Origin: Thioalkalivibrio paradoxus ARh 1
GTDB lineage: Bacteria; Pseudomonadota; Gammaproteobacteria; Ectothiorhodospirales; Ectothiorhodospiraceae
NCBI RefSeq assembly: GCF_000227685.2
Contig: NZ_CP007029.1
Location: 2,082,501-2,146,500, forward strand
Length of the DNA: 64,000 nucleotides
Reading direction: 5' to 3'
Shown here: in pieces, positions 55,475 through 64,000 of the stretch
Layout: every line of letters starts with the position of its first letter
Position numbering within the stretch: the stretch's first letter is position 1
Position numbers and translations under genes: made by a program
The notes under the pieces: generated by a model
Databases searched by the model: none
Told to the model about the DNA's origin: nothing
What the model saw: the letters and a program-made list of their open reading frames with translations, nothing else

Positions 55475-56962
55475 TTACCCAAACCGTAATGTGAACCCCA
55501 GCGGATCCAGCTGCACGGCTTCCTGTTCCAGATCGGTAACCGTCAGCGGGTGCTCCGACAGCCAGCCCGCTCCGAATTCCAGCGTGATCTCCCGCCGCTC
55601 GACGCGGACCGCCTGCAAAGGCACCGGCTGGTCGTTGCGCGAACGATGCAGCAGTACGGCCAAGCGCAGCAGCAACGCGAGCCGCATCAGCCGGCGCCGC
55701 CGGGCTTTCGGAAGCGATTCGAACAGTTTCGGCTGCAGCCGGCGGCGATGCGCGCGCACCAACAAGGCGAGGTCGGCCTGCTCCTGCCGGGAGAAGCCCG
55801 GCAGATCCGCATGGGTCAGGATGTACTCGCCGTGCTTGTGATAGCGGCTGTGCGACAGTGCAAGCCCGATCTCGTGCAGTTCGGCGGCCCAGGTCAGCAG
55901 ATCCGCCTCGACACCACCCAGCTGCCAGGTCCTGGCCACCGGCTCGAACAGGCGCATCGCCTCTGTCGCCACCCGTTCGGCATGCCGGGCTTCCACCGCA
56001 AAGCGCTTGCGCAGGTTCTGGATCGTCCGGGCGCGCACATCCTCGTGATGAAAACGCCCGAAGAGGTCGTGCACGACCCCCTCGCGCATCGCTCCATCGG
56101 ACGTCGTCAGGCGCTCGATCGCGAGCCCCCGGAAGGCCCCCAGAAGCACCGCAAGGCCCCCGACAATCACGGGCTTGCGATCCTCCGACAGACCCGGGAG
56201 GTTCAGCCAGTCGATGTGCCCGATTTCGATCATCCGGGCCCGCAGGGTCTCCAGGCCGCCCAGACTGATCCCCAGCGCCTTCTCCATCCCACCTTCGTGC
56301 AGCATCCGATCCAGCGCCAGCAGGGTCCCCGAAGAACCCAGCGCCTGTTCCCAGCCCATTTGGCGGTAGGCCGCGACGATCGGCTGCAGTTCCAGCTGCG
56401 CGTGCAATTCCGCCTGCCGGAACCGGGCCGCGGTGATGCGGCCGTCCGGAAAGTGCTGCCTGCTGAAGGTGACGCAACCCATCTGCAGGCTTTCGGCCAG
56501 CCGGGGCTCGAAGCGCTCGCCGATGATGACCTCGGTACTGCCGCCGCCGATATCGATCACCAAACGCCGGCCACCGTCGTCCGCCAGGGTATGGGCCACC
56601 CCGAGGTAGATCAGCCGCGCCTCCTCGCGCCCCCCGATGATTTCCACCGGGTGGCCCAGCGCGTCTTCCGCCGCTTCCAGGAAACCGCGGGCGCCGCGCG
56701 CCTTGCGCAGGGTGTTGGTGCCGAGCGCCCGGACGCTGCCCGGGGGAAGGTTGCGCAGGCGCTGGCCGAACCGCCGCAGGCAGTCGAGTGCCCGTTGCTG
56801 CGCTTCCTCCGACAACCGGTTGCGCGCGTCCAGCCCGCTGGCCAGGCGCACGGTCTCCTTCAGGCGATCCACGGTGATGATCTCACCGTCGTGCCAGCGC
56901 GCCACCAGCATGTGGAAGCTGTTCGAGCCCAAATCTACTGCCGCAACCGTGTCGAAATTCAA
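55475..56962 (-). CDS. ppx: Exopolyphosphatase / guanosine pentaphosphatase (Ppx/GppA)
   Basis: The product is 495 aa from TTG 56962, chosen because GGGGG lies about six bases upstream and the usual short N-terminus precedes AAVDLGSNSFHML. A GTG at 56989 would add nine residues. The ASKHA fold has DLGSNS (phosphate 1), DIGGGSTEV (phosphate 2) and GSSGT, plus a C-terminal HD-type helical domain (WAAELHEIGLALSHSRYHKHGEYIL). It releases phosphate from polyphosphate ends or converts pppGpp to ppGpp, and sequence alone does not separate the two. It faces ppk. Confidence 0.93.
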   Translation of the reverse strand: MNFDTVAAVDLGSNSFHMLVARWHDGEIITVDRLKETVRLASGLDARNRLSEEAQQRALDCLRRFGQRLRNLPPGSVRALGTNTLRKARGARGFLEAAEDALGHPVEIIGGREEARLIYLGVAHTLADDGGRRLVIDIGGGSTEVIIGERFEPRLAESLQMGCVTFSRQHFPDGRITAARFRQAELHAQLELQPIVAAYRQMGWEQALGSSGTLLALDRMLHEGGMEKALGISLGGLETLRARMIEIGHIDWLNLPGLSEDRKPVIVGGLAVLLGAFRGLAIERLTTSDGAMREGVVHDLFGRFHHEDVRARTIQNLRKRFAVEARHAERVATEAMRLFEPVARTWQLGGVEADLLTWAAELHEIGLALSHSRYHKHGEYILTHADLPGFSRQEQADLALLVRAHRRRLQPKLFESLPKARRRRLMRLALLLRLAVLLHRSRNDQPVPLQAVRVERREITLEFGAGWLSEHPLTVTDLEQEAVQLDPLGFTLRFG

Positions 56963-57009
56963 GGTACCCCCTGCTGCGGTCCGGCCCACGCCGGCTTCCG
57001 CGTGAGCCG

Positions 57010-57540
57010 TTAGAGCTTGCGCAGCGCGTACTGCGGAAGTTTCCAGAGCAATTCCATCGAACCCGGCGTGATCGCCCCCCGGCAGCGCAATGCACAGGCC
57101 GAGCCCTTCTCCATCGGCACCGGTGCCGCGCCGGTGGCACAGAGCCAGTGCCCGATCAGCCCGGACAGGTCGGGCTCGTGCCCGACCAGCACTGCGCTCT
57201 CCCCGACCCGCAGCCGCGGCTCGACCCAGGCGGAAAGGCGATCGCGGCGCCAGGGCGGACCCAGCTCCTCGAGCGCCTCCACCGGGCGGCCGAAGACCTC
57301 CGCCACCCCCTCCGCGGTTTGCCGCGCTCGCAGGTACGGGCTGGTCCAGACGTGATCCACCTGCTTCAGCAGGCGGCCCAGGCCGCGGGCCGCCTCGCGG
57401 TTGCGCTCGACACCGACGGCGGTCAGCGGTCGCTCGCGGTCCGGACGACCCGTGTCATGCAGAAAGCGCTCCGGGTCGCCCGCCTGGGCATGCCGGATCA
57501 GGATCAGTAACCGCTCTCCCGGTTCCAGCCGTGTCTTCAT
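57010..57540 (-). CDS. sixA: Histidine phosphatase, SixA type
   Basis: The product is 176 aa from ATG 57540; ATG 57570 is an alternative that adds ten residues. It is a branch-2 histidine phosphatase with the catalytic RH motif in LIRHAQAG (SixA proteins have RHA/RHG), a conserved Arg in TSPYLRARQTAE and the second His in VLVGHEPDLSGLIG. SixA dephosphorylates phosphohistidine of sensor kinases (ArcB in E. coli) or of the nitrogen-PTS. It lies next to ppx. Confidence 0.88.
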   Translation of the reverse strand: MKTRLEPGERLLILIRHAQAGDPERFLHDTGRPDRERPLTAVGVERNREAARGLGRLLKQVDHVWTSPYLRARQTAEGVAEVFGRPVEALEELGPPWRRDRLSAWVEPRLRVGESAVLVGHEPDLSGLIGHWLCATGAAPVPMEKGSACALRCRGAITPGSMELLWKLPQYALRKL

Positions 57541-57684
57541 CGCTGCTTCATCTGCTGGACGACCCTTCATCAACGCATATCGACGCTCGGGAACCGCTCG
57601 CGGCGCCACGCCGGTCCGTGCAAGCCCCCGGCGGGAACGCTACCATGAATGGGGTCGCCGCACCCACTCCCCGAGGTCATCCGG

Positions 57685-58458
57685 ATGTGCCGCCATCTCG
57701 CCTATGTTGGCCCGGAGGTTCCGCTGCAGGATCTGCTGTTGCGACCGCCGCACAGCCTGCTCCGCCAAGCCACGGAACCCGGGGAACTGCGCTATGCCCG
57801 CATCAATGCAGACGGCTTCGGGTTCGGGTGGTACGGCGAGGATGACATCGCGGTCGTCTACCGCCGCGCGGAGCCGATCTGGCAGGATCCCAACCTGCGT
57901 GACCTGGCGCGCAACCTGTACGCAGACCTGTGGGTCGCAGCGGTCCGCAGTGCGTCACCGGGCTTCGGGGCAGACGTGGTCAACGCCCAGCCTTTCGCCA
58001 GCGGCGATCTGTTGTTCAGCCACAACGGCCTGATCGAGGGTTTCCGCCCCTCGGTGCGCCGCCAGATCCAGGAGTTGCTCGATCCGGATGTCGAGGCCGA
58101 GATCCTCGGCACCACCGACTCCGAATACCTGTTCGCGCTGATCCGCCAGTTGCTGCTGGACGACGACAACCTGAGCCTGGAAGGAGCCCTGATGGAAGCT
58201 TTCTCGAGCGTGCAGCCCGCCGGTAAGGCACTGTTCAACGTGATCCTGACCGACGGAGAACGGCTGGTGGCGAGCCGCCACGCGGTGAACGATCCGAGCC
58301 CCAGCCTCTACTACACGCTGGACGACGAATCCTTCCCCGAGGGCGCGGTGGTGATCGCCTCCGAACCGCTGACCGACCCGGAACGCTGGCACAGCATTCC
58401 GGAAAATCATTTGTTGGTAGTGGTCCCCGATGACCCCCCGGAACTGTTTGCGCTCTGA
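57685..58458 (+). CDS. Class II glutamine amidotransferase, EgtC-like
   Basis: The product is 257 aa from ATG 57685, with GAGGT upstream and the family start MCRHLAYVGP. Cys2 becomes the N-terminal nucleophile after Met removal. INADGFGFGWYG and FSHNGLIEGF are glutaminase-type motifs shared with EgtC and YafJ proteins. EgtC removes the glutamyl group in ergothioneine synthesis in actinobacteria, but no egtB or egtD is nearby. A hydrolase of another gamma-glutamyl compound is therefore equally likely. The longer frame to 57649 is a shadow. Confidence 0.85.
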   Translation: MCRHLAYVGPEVPLQDLLLRPPHSLLRQATEPGELRYARINADGFGFGWYGEDDIAVVYRRAEPIWQDPNLRDLARNLYADLWVAAVRSASPGFGADVVNAQPFASGDLLFSHNGLIEGFRPSVRRQIQELLDPDVEAEILGTTDSEYLFALIRQLLLDDDNLSLEGALMEAFSSVQPAGKALFNVILTDGERLVASRHAVNDPSPSLYYTLDDESFPEGAVVIASEPLTDPERWHSIPENHLLVVVPDDPPELFAL

Positions 58459-58561
58459 GCCCGACCATACGGCGCTCGTCCTGCGCCCCCGCGAGAACCG
58501 GAGGGTTTCGCCCCCCTATACTTCAACTGCCTGCGTGCAGAACTACCCAACCGAGGTTCGA

Positions 58562-59290
58562 ATGTCCCGAATTCTGCTGCCCCTCACCCTGCTCGCCACC
58601 CTGCTGGCCTTGCCGCTGACCGCGCCGGCCGACGACGGTTCGACACTGCTGAACGTCACCGCCCAGGCCCAGGGAGACTTCGACAACGACCGAATGACCG
58701 TACAGTTGCGCGTGGAACGCCGTGCCGCCGAGGTGAGCGATGCGGTGGCCGAGGTCAACCGCAGGATGCGCGCCGCGCTCGACCGTCTCGAGCGTGAACC
58801 CGAAATCGATACGCGCACGCTGCGCTACTCGACCAGTCCGATCTATGATCGCGACCGCAGCCGCACCGAACCCGTAGCCTGGCAGGTCGAACAGGTGCTC
58901 GAACTCAAGGGCGGGGATTTCGAACGGATCGCCGGTCTCGCCGGGGAACTGCAGCAGCACGGATTGACCATCGCCCAGATCCATTTCTCGCTGAGCCCGG
59001 AGAAGCGCGCGCAGCATCACCGCGAGCTGCTGCTCGAGGCAATCGGCCGCTGGCAGCGCATCGCCCAGGACATGGGGGCCGCGATCGGGGCCTCGCATAT
59101 CGTGCCCAAGGCACTGACCCTGCACGACGACGGCCTGCCAGGCCCCCGGCCGATGCTCGCGATGCGGGCGCAAGACACGGTCGAAGCCACCCCCGCGCTG
59201 GAGGCTGGACAGTCGACGCTGCAGGTCACCGTATCCGGCGAAGCACGCGCATACGGCGCCGCAACGCTGCGCACCCTGGAACGGCGTTGA
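58562..59290 (+). CDS. SIMPL (DUF541) domain periplasmic protein
   Basis: The product is 242 aa from ATG 58562 with a signal peptide (MSRILLPLTLLATLLALPLTAPADD). The SIMPL pattern is visible: VTAQAQGDFDNDRMTVQLRVE, then ALDRLEREPEIDTRTLRYSTSPIYD and the late TLQVTVSGEARAY. DUF541 proteins are often periplasmic or outer-membrane-associated and linked to oxidative stress, with poorly defined activity. It is convergent with the next gene. Confidence 0.85.
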   Translation: MSRILLPLTLLATLLALPLTAPADDGSTLLNVTAQAQGDFDNDRMTVQLRVERRAAEVSDAVAEVNRRMRAALDRLEREPEIDTRTLRYSTSPIYDRDRSRTEPVAWQVEQVLELKGGDFERIAGLAGELQQHGLTIAQIHFSLSPEKRAQHHRELLLEAIGRWQRIAQDMGAAIGASHIVPKALTLHDDGLPGPRPMLAMRAQDTVEATPALEAGQSTLQVTVSGEARAYGAATLRTLERR

Positions 59291-59303
59291 CCCCCGCGCC
59301 GGT

Positions 59304-59963
59304 TCAGGGCGCCAGCAGCAGGTCCAGGCGGCCGTCGTCGACTTGCAGCGCCTCGATCCCTGCACCCAGCGCGGCCAAGCCGCTGGTGGCCAGCAGATCC
59401 TGGCCCTTGAGGCCGCCGAGCCAGGCGTCGGGGAGTGGCACGCCCGCCACGCTCACGCCCACCAGCCGGGCCTGCACGCGCTCGTCCCGCGTCAGCAGTT
59501 GCAGGCCGGTTTGCACCCGGAGCCTGCGCCCACCGAACAAGGGAATCTCCTCGGGCAGATCGACCCGGAAGCTCGCGCTGACCTGGCCCGGTGACAGCCG
59601 CACCGCAGCTCGACCGGCCAGCGCCGGATCACGTGCGATCAATCCATTGAGTTCGCGTTCGCTGAACTCGATCCGACGCCGCTCCGGGTCCTCCCGGTAG
59701 ATTTCCGGCCGCTCGGCGTCCCCGGGCGCGACCCTGTTTCCGGGTGTTCGGTCCGGGCCTTCGCCCGCAACGCCCCGCAGGCGGTCCAGCTTTTCATCGA
59801 GGATCCGCTCCTCGGCTGCACTCAGCGCGGGCGCCGCTGCGGGCGCCGAGACCAGATACCAGATCCAGCCCCCGGCAGCGACCAGTAGCAGTGCCAACAG
59901 TGCCGCTACCCACCAGCCCGCAGCGGACGATCCGGCGGCGGTTCTCTGCGGATTCTCCTTCAC
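59304..59963 (-). CDS. Single-pass membrane-anchored protein, unknown function
   Basis: The product is 219 aa with one N-terminal transmembrane helix (about 17-39, WWVAALLALLLVAAGGWIWYLV). A polar spacer is followed by a beta-rich extracytoplasmic domain starting FSERELNGLIARDPALAGRAAVRLSPG, a pattern seen in LptE-like or DUF2140/DUF2993-type lipid-binding proteins. Such domains are sometimes labelled arginine N-succinyltransferase by mistake. The exact family is uncertain. Confidence 0.72.
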   Translation of the reverse strand: MKENPQRTAAGSSAAGWWVAALLALLLVAAGGWIWYLVSAPAAAPALSAAEERILDEKLDRLRGVAGEGPDRTPGNRVAPGDAERPEIYREDPERRRIEFSERELNGLIARDPALAGRAAVRLSPGQVSASFRVDLPEEIPLFGGRRLRVQTGLQLLTRDERVQARLVGVSVAGVPLPDAWLGGLKGQDLLATSGLAALGAGIEALQVDDGRLDLLLAP

Positions 59964-60038
59964 GGACCATCAACCTTCATGCATCGGGCGGCCTTTGAAG
60001 GTAGCATAAGGGACCCACGTAGGTACCGGATCTGACCC

Positions 60039-60893
60039 ATGCGCACGGCTCTGCTCATCCTGCTCCTGTTGGTGCTGTCGGCCCCGGCTGCGGCGGGCCC
60101 GAAGTCCTATTCCACGGAACTCGCCGCGACCCTGGATGCCGAGGAGCAGCGGCTCGAGGCAGAACGGCACCTGCAGCGGAACCCGCCCGATCTGGGCGAA
60201 GCCCGGCAGTGGCTGGAGAGCGCGGCCGAGAGCGGTTCCGTCGAGGCGATGGGCGCGGCCGGCTGGCTGTACGAACAGGGTCTGGGCGTCGAGCCCGATC
60301 CCGACCGCGCGATGACCTATTACCGCCAGGCCTACGAGGCCGGCGACAACGAATACGGCCTGCGGCTCGGCTGGATGAACCTTCAGGGGCATGGAGTCGA
60401 GCCCGACAGGGCCCGGGGAGAGGAGTGGTTCCGGCGGGTGATTGCCGAGCGCGACGACAGCAAGGCGCGCCTGGCGCTGGCGTCGGTACTGATCGCCGAT
60501 GCATCGGCCAATGTCCAGCCCGATCCAGCGCCCGAGGCCCGTGACCTGCTCGCGCGCGCACTCGACGATGGCATTACCGGTGCCGCCTACTACTTGGCGC
60601 GCATCTACATGGACGGCCTCGGGTCCGTCAGCCGCGACCGCGCACGCGCGATTCACTACGCTCGCATTGGCGCCGAAGGCGGGCATCCGGAACTGCAGAA
60701 CTGGCTGGCGGTGCTGCATGCGCGCGGTGAGGGCGTGCCGCTGGATCTCGTCGAAGCCTACAAGTGGGCGAGCCTGGCCGCAGCAGGCGGGAATCCGTCG
60801 GCAGAGCGGGTCCGCCAGGAACTCGAGCCCCAGATGGACCGGGAAAGCCTCGATGAAGCCCGCCGGCGCGCACTGCAATGGCTCGGTCGCTGA
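60039..60893 (+). CDS. Periplasmic Sel1-repeat protein
   Basis: The product is 284 aa with a signal peptide (MRTALLILLLLVLSAPAAAG). At least four Sel1-like (TPR-related) repeats can be traced: WLESAAESGSVEAMGAAGWLYEQG, YYRQAYEAGDNEYGLRLGWMNLQG (each seen in pieces), LARALDDGITGAAYYLARIYMDGLG and ARIGAEGGHPELQNWLAVLHARGEG. Sel1 proteins are scaffolds for protein interaction. The partner is unknown. Confidence 0.87.
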   Translation: MRTALLILLLLVLSAPAAAGPKSYSTELAATLDAEEQRLEAERHLQRNPPDLGEARQWLESAAESGSVEAMGAAGWLYEQGLGVEPDPDRAMTYYRQAYEAGDNEYGLRLGWMNLQGHGVEPDRARGEEWFRRVIAERDDSKARLALASVLIADASANVQPDPAPEARDLLARALDDGITGAAYYLARIYMDGLGSVSRDRARAIHYARIGAEGGHPELQNWLAVLHARGEGVPLDLVEAYKWASLAAAGGNPSAERVRQELEPQMDRESLDEARRRALQWLGR

Positions 60894-60969
60894 CGCACTG
60901 TACTCAGCAGCGATCGGGGGCACACAAGAACCATGCGTATACAATAGTTTATAGAGCGGACTTTAAAAT

Positions 60970-61152
60970 ATGATTGAAGTTTCCGGCCTGCTGGGCCTTG
61001 TGCTGCTGGTGCTGGTGATCTGGGCAATCGTCAGCACGGTGCAGAGCCGCGCATCGACGGCGGCGAAGGTCGTCTGGATCGTGGTACTGGTGTTGCTCCC
61101 GCTGCTGGGGTTCATCCTCTGGCTGATTTTCGGTCCGCGCGCCAGCCGTTGA
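60970..61152 (+). CDS. Small two-helix membrane protein, PLDc_N-like
   Basis: The product is 60 aa with two transmembrane helices (about 5-23 and 33-52). The second runs through VVLVLLPLLGFILWLIFGPR, the signature end of phospholipase-D N-terminal-type (PLDc_N) small proteins. These occur alone as membrane proteins of unknown role. TATACAATAG at about 60936 could be part of its promoter, without a convincing -35. Confidence 0.8.
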   Translation: MIEVSGLLGLVLLVLVIWAIVSTVQSRASTAAKVVWIVVLVLLPLLGFILWLIFGPRASR

Positions 61153-61275
61153 CGGCATGCGGCCACAGGGACGCTGTTCCGCACCGGGAGGTGGATCTCG
61201 GGGCTGTTCGGGCGCGACTCTTGCTGACCCGTGCACCGGCCGCTTCCGGCCTTCCCCCGCCAGCCTCTTGAATTG

Positions 61276-62499
61276 ATGATGTCAACGACCGACGCCACGC
61301 GCAGCACCTCGATCCGTCTCCGAGGTGTCGGCAAGACCTACGCGGTCTACGCCCAGCCCGTCGACCGACTGCTGGAGCTTGTGAGCCGCAGGAAGCGACA
61401 TCAGGAGTTCACGGCGCTCGCGCCGTTGGATCTGGACGTTTACACCGGCGAATCGCTGGGAATCGTGGGATCGAACGGAGCCGGCAAGAGCACGCTGATG
61501 CACCTGCTCGTCGGGTCGCACCAGCCGAGTTCCGGGGAGATGGAGATCCATGGCACGGTGCTCGGTCTACTTGAACTCGGTGTCGGCTTCCACCCGGAGT
61601 TCTCGGGCCTGCAGAACATTTTCTTCTATGCCGACACCCTGGGCCTCGACCGGCGTTTCGTGCGCGCGCGCATCCCCGAGATCATCGCATTCTCGGAAAT
61701 CGGAGGGTTCATCGACCAGCCCTTGCGCACCTACTCGACCGGGATGAAGGTCCGCCTGGCATTTGCGCTCGTGGCGTCGCTGGATCCGGATATCCTGATC
61801 GTCGACGAGGCGCTAGCGGTCGGCGATCTGCATTTCCAGAAGAAGTGCATTGACCGCATGACCGCATTCCGCCGCGCAAACAAGACGATCGTCTTCTGCT
61901 CGCACAGTCGCTATCAGATCGAGCAGTTCTGCGACCGGGTGCTGTGGCTCGACCAGGGGCGCGTCAGGATGCTCGGAACACCTGCCGATGTGATGGCCCG
62001 GTACGAAGCAGAACAGTTGGCCCTGTCGGACGATGACCGCCTCGGGACCGGGAACCGCGCGCAGACCCGAGTGCGCATCGACGAGTTCACGCTGCTGACC
62101 CCCCAACCCATGTCGGAAGGCGACGACCTGGTCGTGCGCTGGAGCACGGACACGGATCCCGATGTGCGCTACCACGTGTCCGTGTCGCTGAAACTCGATT
62201 CGGGCCGCGGACTGGCCGTGGTCGGAACCCAGTTCCGCGGCGATGCACCCTGCCAGGGACCGCAGCAAGGCACGCTGGCCTTCCCGTCGGTGCCGCTGTT
62301 GGGCGGGATCTACAGTCTGCAGCTCCGCGTCTGGGACGACGAAGCGCTGATCGAGATCGATGAACGCTATATCGACAACGTCGTGGTCCGACGCAGTGAT
62401 GCCCAACTCGGTATCATGCGCCTGCCCTATCACTGGCGAGTCGAACCGGGGAAATCAGGGGCACCCGTGCCACCGGCTGCGCCGAGTCCGAACGAATGA
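61276..62499 (+). CDS. Polysaccharide ABC transporter ATPase with C-terminal extension (Wzt-like)
   Basis: The product is 407 aa from the ATG at 61276 (another ATG follows at 61279). The ATPase has Walker A GSNGAGKST (65-73), signature YSTGM and Walker B ILIVDEALAVGD. Residues ~285-400 form the extra beta domain (LRVWDDEALIEIDERYIDNV) of Wzt-type exporters. It is clearly homologous to the wzt at 27231-28457 but not a close copy. No permease gene precedes it, so its partner is outside the window or elsewhere. Its stop overlaps the next gene by 4 bp, and the group looks like the start of a second glycan-export locus. Confidence 0.88.
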   Translation: MMSTTDATRSTSIRLRGVGKTYAVYAQPVDRLLELVSRRKRHQEFTALAPLDLDVYTGESLGIVGSNGAGKSTLMHLLVGSHQPSSGEMEIHGTVLGLLELGVGFHPEFSGLQNIFFYADTLGLDRRFVRARIPEIIAFSEIGGFIDQPLRTYSTGMKVRLAFALVASLDPDILIVDEALAVGDLHFQKKCIDRMTAFRRANKTIVFCSHSRYQIEQFCDRVLWLDQGRVRMLGTPADVMARYEAEQLALSDDDRLGTGNRAQTRVRIDEFTLLTPQPMSEGDDLVVRWSTDTDPDVRYHVSVSLKLDSGRGLAVVGTQFRGDAPCQGPQQGTLAFPSVPLLGGIYSLQLRVWDDEALIEIDERYIDNVVVRRSDAQLGIMRLPYHWRVEPGKSGAPVPPAAPSPNE

Positions 62500-63470
62500 A
62501 CGCGCCTTCCGCTGCGAACCTTGTCGACGCATCGGTAGCTGCCAGGCGGCGGCTGCACTTTCGACAGGCTCACCCCGAAGACGTACCGGCACTCTGCCAA
62601 CTCTTCACGACGGTATTTGGCGCGCCGATGCCCTCCGCACTCTGGCGTTGGAAATACCGGCGTTCAGCCGCACTGGACGCGATCAACGTCGTCGGCTGCA
62701 CCGACGACGGCGAGATCCAAGCCCATATGGGCGCACAGGTCTACCGCGACGACTGGGTGCATGGGTCAGTCTCGCCCTGGATTCACGGGTGCGACGTGAT
62801 GGTGCACCCGGCGATGCGCGGTTCGCCTTCGCTGGGCGGCGCCTACGGCGGGATCGTGCGTGCGCTGCAGAATGCGATCGATGCGCGATATCCGGGCGGT
62901 TTCTGCTTCGGCTTTCCTGGAGAACGGCCGTTTCGGCTCGGCGAACGACTGGATTTCTACCGCCCGCTGCACCGAATGGCGCTCGCACAGCGCAATTGCG
63001 AAGGCATCTCGCCCTCGCGCGGGCTGTGGCCACGGCTGAAGCGACTGCCGGCAACGGAGGAACTCGCAGACCTGAACGGGCGCAGCACGATTCACGGCAT
63101 CCGGCGCAGTGCCGAATACCTCCACTGGAGGTATGACTCGCATCCCGCCCGCACCTACGGAACCTGGGTATGGCGAACCGGCTGGCGGCGTTTCGAGGGG
63201 TTCGTGGTCGAAGAGGGAGCGGACCACTGGACCGTGGTTGACGTGCTGGGTGCCGCAGCCCCGGATCGCGCGGCGCTGGACCGCCTGGCATCGCCGGCGC
63301 GCCACGCGGGCCGGCAGGCGCTGCGCTGGGACGCCGACTGGACTCCGAACGGCGTTCGGGGCGCAGAGGTACGACCCACCGGCATCGTCTGCGTCTGGAT
63401 CCGTACGCCCGAGGGGCGCTGCGAGACGCCCGCGCCGCGCTTCCGCCCTGGCGATACCGACGTATTCTGA
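62496..63470 (+). CDS. GNAT-like N-acyltransferase of a glycan locus
   Basis: The product is 324 aa. The N-terminal half resembles the GNAT fold: LHFRQAHPEDVPALCQLF, then HGCDVMVHPAMRGS in place of the usual acetyl-CoA loop, and FCFGFPGERPFRLGERLDFY, typical of the enlarged acyltransferases found in exopolysaccharide clusters. The second half is unassigned (RRSAEYLHWRYDSHPARTYG is common in this group). It overlaps the ABC ATPase gene by 4 bp. The acyl donor and acceptor are unknown. Confidence 0.72.
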   Translation: MNAPSAANLVDASVAARRRLHFRQAHPEDVPALCQLFTTVFGAPMPSALWRWKYRRSAALDAINVVGCTDDGEIQAHMGAQVYRDDWVHGSVSPWIHGCDVMVHPAMRGSPSLGGAYGGIVRALQNAIDARYPGGFCFGFPGERPFRLGERLDFYRPLHRMALAQRNCEGISPSRGLWPRLKRLPATEELADLNGRSTIHGIRRSAEYLHWRYDSHPARTYGTWVWRTGWRRFEGFVVEEGADHWTVVDVLGAAAPDRAALDRLASPARHAGRQALRWDADWTPNGVRGAEVRPTGIVCVWIRTPEGRCETPAPRFRPGDTDVF

Positions 63471-63484
63471 CGGGCCCGGGAACC

Positions 63485-64000
63485 ATGGAGTCGGCAACGC
63501 CCCGGCGCAACCGGGTTCTCCTGGTCGTTCATCTCGCCGCGACCTTCGGCGGGGCCGAGCGAACGACGCTGAACGTACTGAACGGTCTCGGGCGTGCAGA
63601 CTTCACCGAGGTCGTGGTGCTGGCGCCGCGCGGGATGCATGCGCACTGGAGCAAGGCGGCCGACCGCATCATCGACGCCGACCCACTGGAAATGGCCGGC
63701 TGGTTCAGATCCCCACGACGTCTCAGGCACGACGCCAACCGCCTTGCGGTCGTGATCCGTACGATTGGTGCGGACGTGGTGCTGGGCATGATGCACTACA
63801 TGGCTGCGGTGGCCGAGCAGGCAGTGCGCCGGCACCGGCTACCGGCGCGTGTCATTGGCAGCTTCCGTGGGCCCGTTTTCGAGCACCTGCGGGCGTACGA
63901 GCCAAACCTCCCGCGGCGCTGGTGGATCCGCTGGCAACTGCGCCGGTCCGCACGGGGAATGTTCTCGATCACCGTTCCGGGTTCCGGAACCCGGGACGAG
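63485..64000 (+). CDS. GT4-family glycosyltransferase, N-terminal part (runs off window)
   Basis: A frame opens at ATG 63485 and continues to the window end (172 codons). The start MESATPRRNRVLLVVHLAATFGGAERTTLNVLNGL is the usual GT-B acceptor-side opening, shown here in pieces because of its length, with the glycine-rich GGAE motif. ADVVLGMMHYMAAVAE and RVIGSFRGP follow. The donor-site E-x7-E lies beyond the window. It continues the locus of the ABC ATPase and acyltransferase. Confidence 0.82.
   Translation, partial: MESATPRRNRVLLVVHLAATFGGAERTTLNVLNGLGRADFTEVVVLAPRGMHAHWSKAADRIIDADPLEMAGWFRSPRRLRHDANRLAVVIRTIGADVVLGMMHYMAAVAEQAVRRHRLPARVIGSFRGPVFEHLRAYEPNLPRRWWIRWQLRRSARGMFSITVPGSGTRDE

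Noticed and set aside
53321-55489. 722-codon frame overlapping ppk
   Set aside because: Shifted shadow of ppk with an Arg/Gly/Ala-rich product and no similarity to any family.

Overview
The window is high-GC DNA that reads as a gammaproteobacterial chromosome. The support is opgG-opgH, argD-argF, ppk/ppx, sodB, a CAC-anticodon tRNA-Val with encoded CCA, and an ABC-transporter O-antigen cluster. The gene style is closest to Chromatiales/Ectothiorhodospiraceae, but that placement is an impression, not a measurement. No CRISPR array, rRNA, prophage or replication origin was seen.

Layout. 1-1245: right part of an IS3-family element (orfA/orfB with a -1 frameshift site). 1259-14968: three consecutive large secreted proteins (an orphan helical protein with BACON domains, a metzincin-type protease, an M23 peptidase). 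All end in the same C-terminal cassette (coathanger-like domain, Fn3, DUF1566/Lcl_C), and in the last two the cassette is about 99.6% identical over 1.83 kb. 15171-16019: secreted protein with an S74 intramolecular-chaperone domain. 16092-21435 (minus): flippase-like membrane protein, methyltransferase, GT2 and GT39-like glycosyltransferases. 22041-23088: complete IS1595-family element with a perfect 8-bp target duplication. 23144-32576 (minus): a compact O-polysaccharide cluster (double GT4, coiled-coil methyltransferase, Wzt, Wzm, GT4, Rmd, Gmd) that would make and export a GDP-D-rhamnose-derived glycan. It is followed by a membrane protein and YbaK.

34840-37940: a small accessory island and the most interesting part of the window. 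After a broken GNAT acetyltransferase gene comes a 107-residue lysine/glycine-rich protein with four GAK(V/I)G...KP repeats. Next are a 329-aa HExxH protein resembling the putative 2-oxoglutarate/HExxH peptide beta-hydroxylases and, overlapping it by 4 bp, an ATP-grasp-like protein. The arrangement suggests an undescribed RiPP (ribosomally made, post-translationally modified peptide) pathway. It ends at the shared hairpin of a tRNA-Val gene.

38224-61152: mostly housekeeping genes. These are cytochrome b561, intergenic palindromic repeats, opgGH (osmoregulated periplasmic glucans) with a divergent sulfatase-fold membrane enzyme, an amidohydrolase, a DASS anion transporter with two unknown membrane proteins, sodB, argD-argF, and polyphosphate kinase with exopolyphosphatase. 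SixA, an EgtC-like amidotransferase, a SIMPL protein, a Sel1 protein and small membrane proteins follow. 61276-64000: start of a second surface-glycan locus (Wzt-like ATPase, GNAT-like protein, partial GT4) running off the window.
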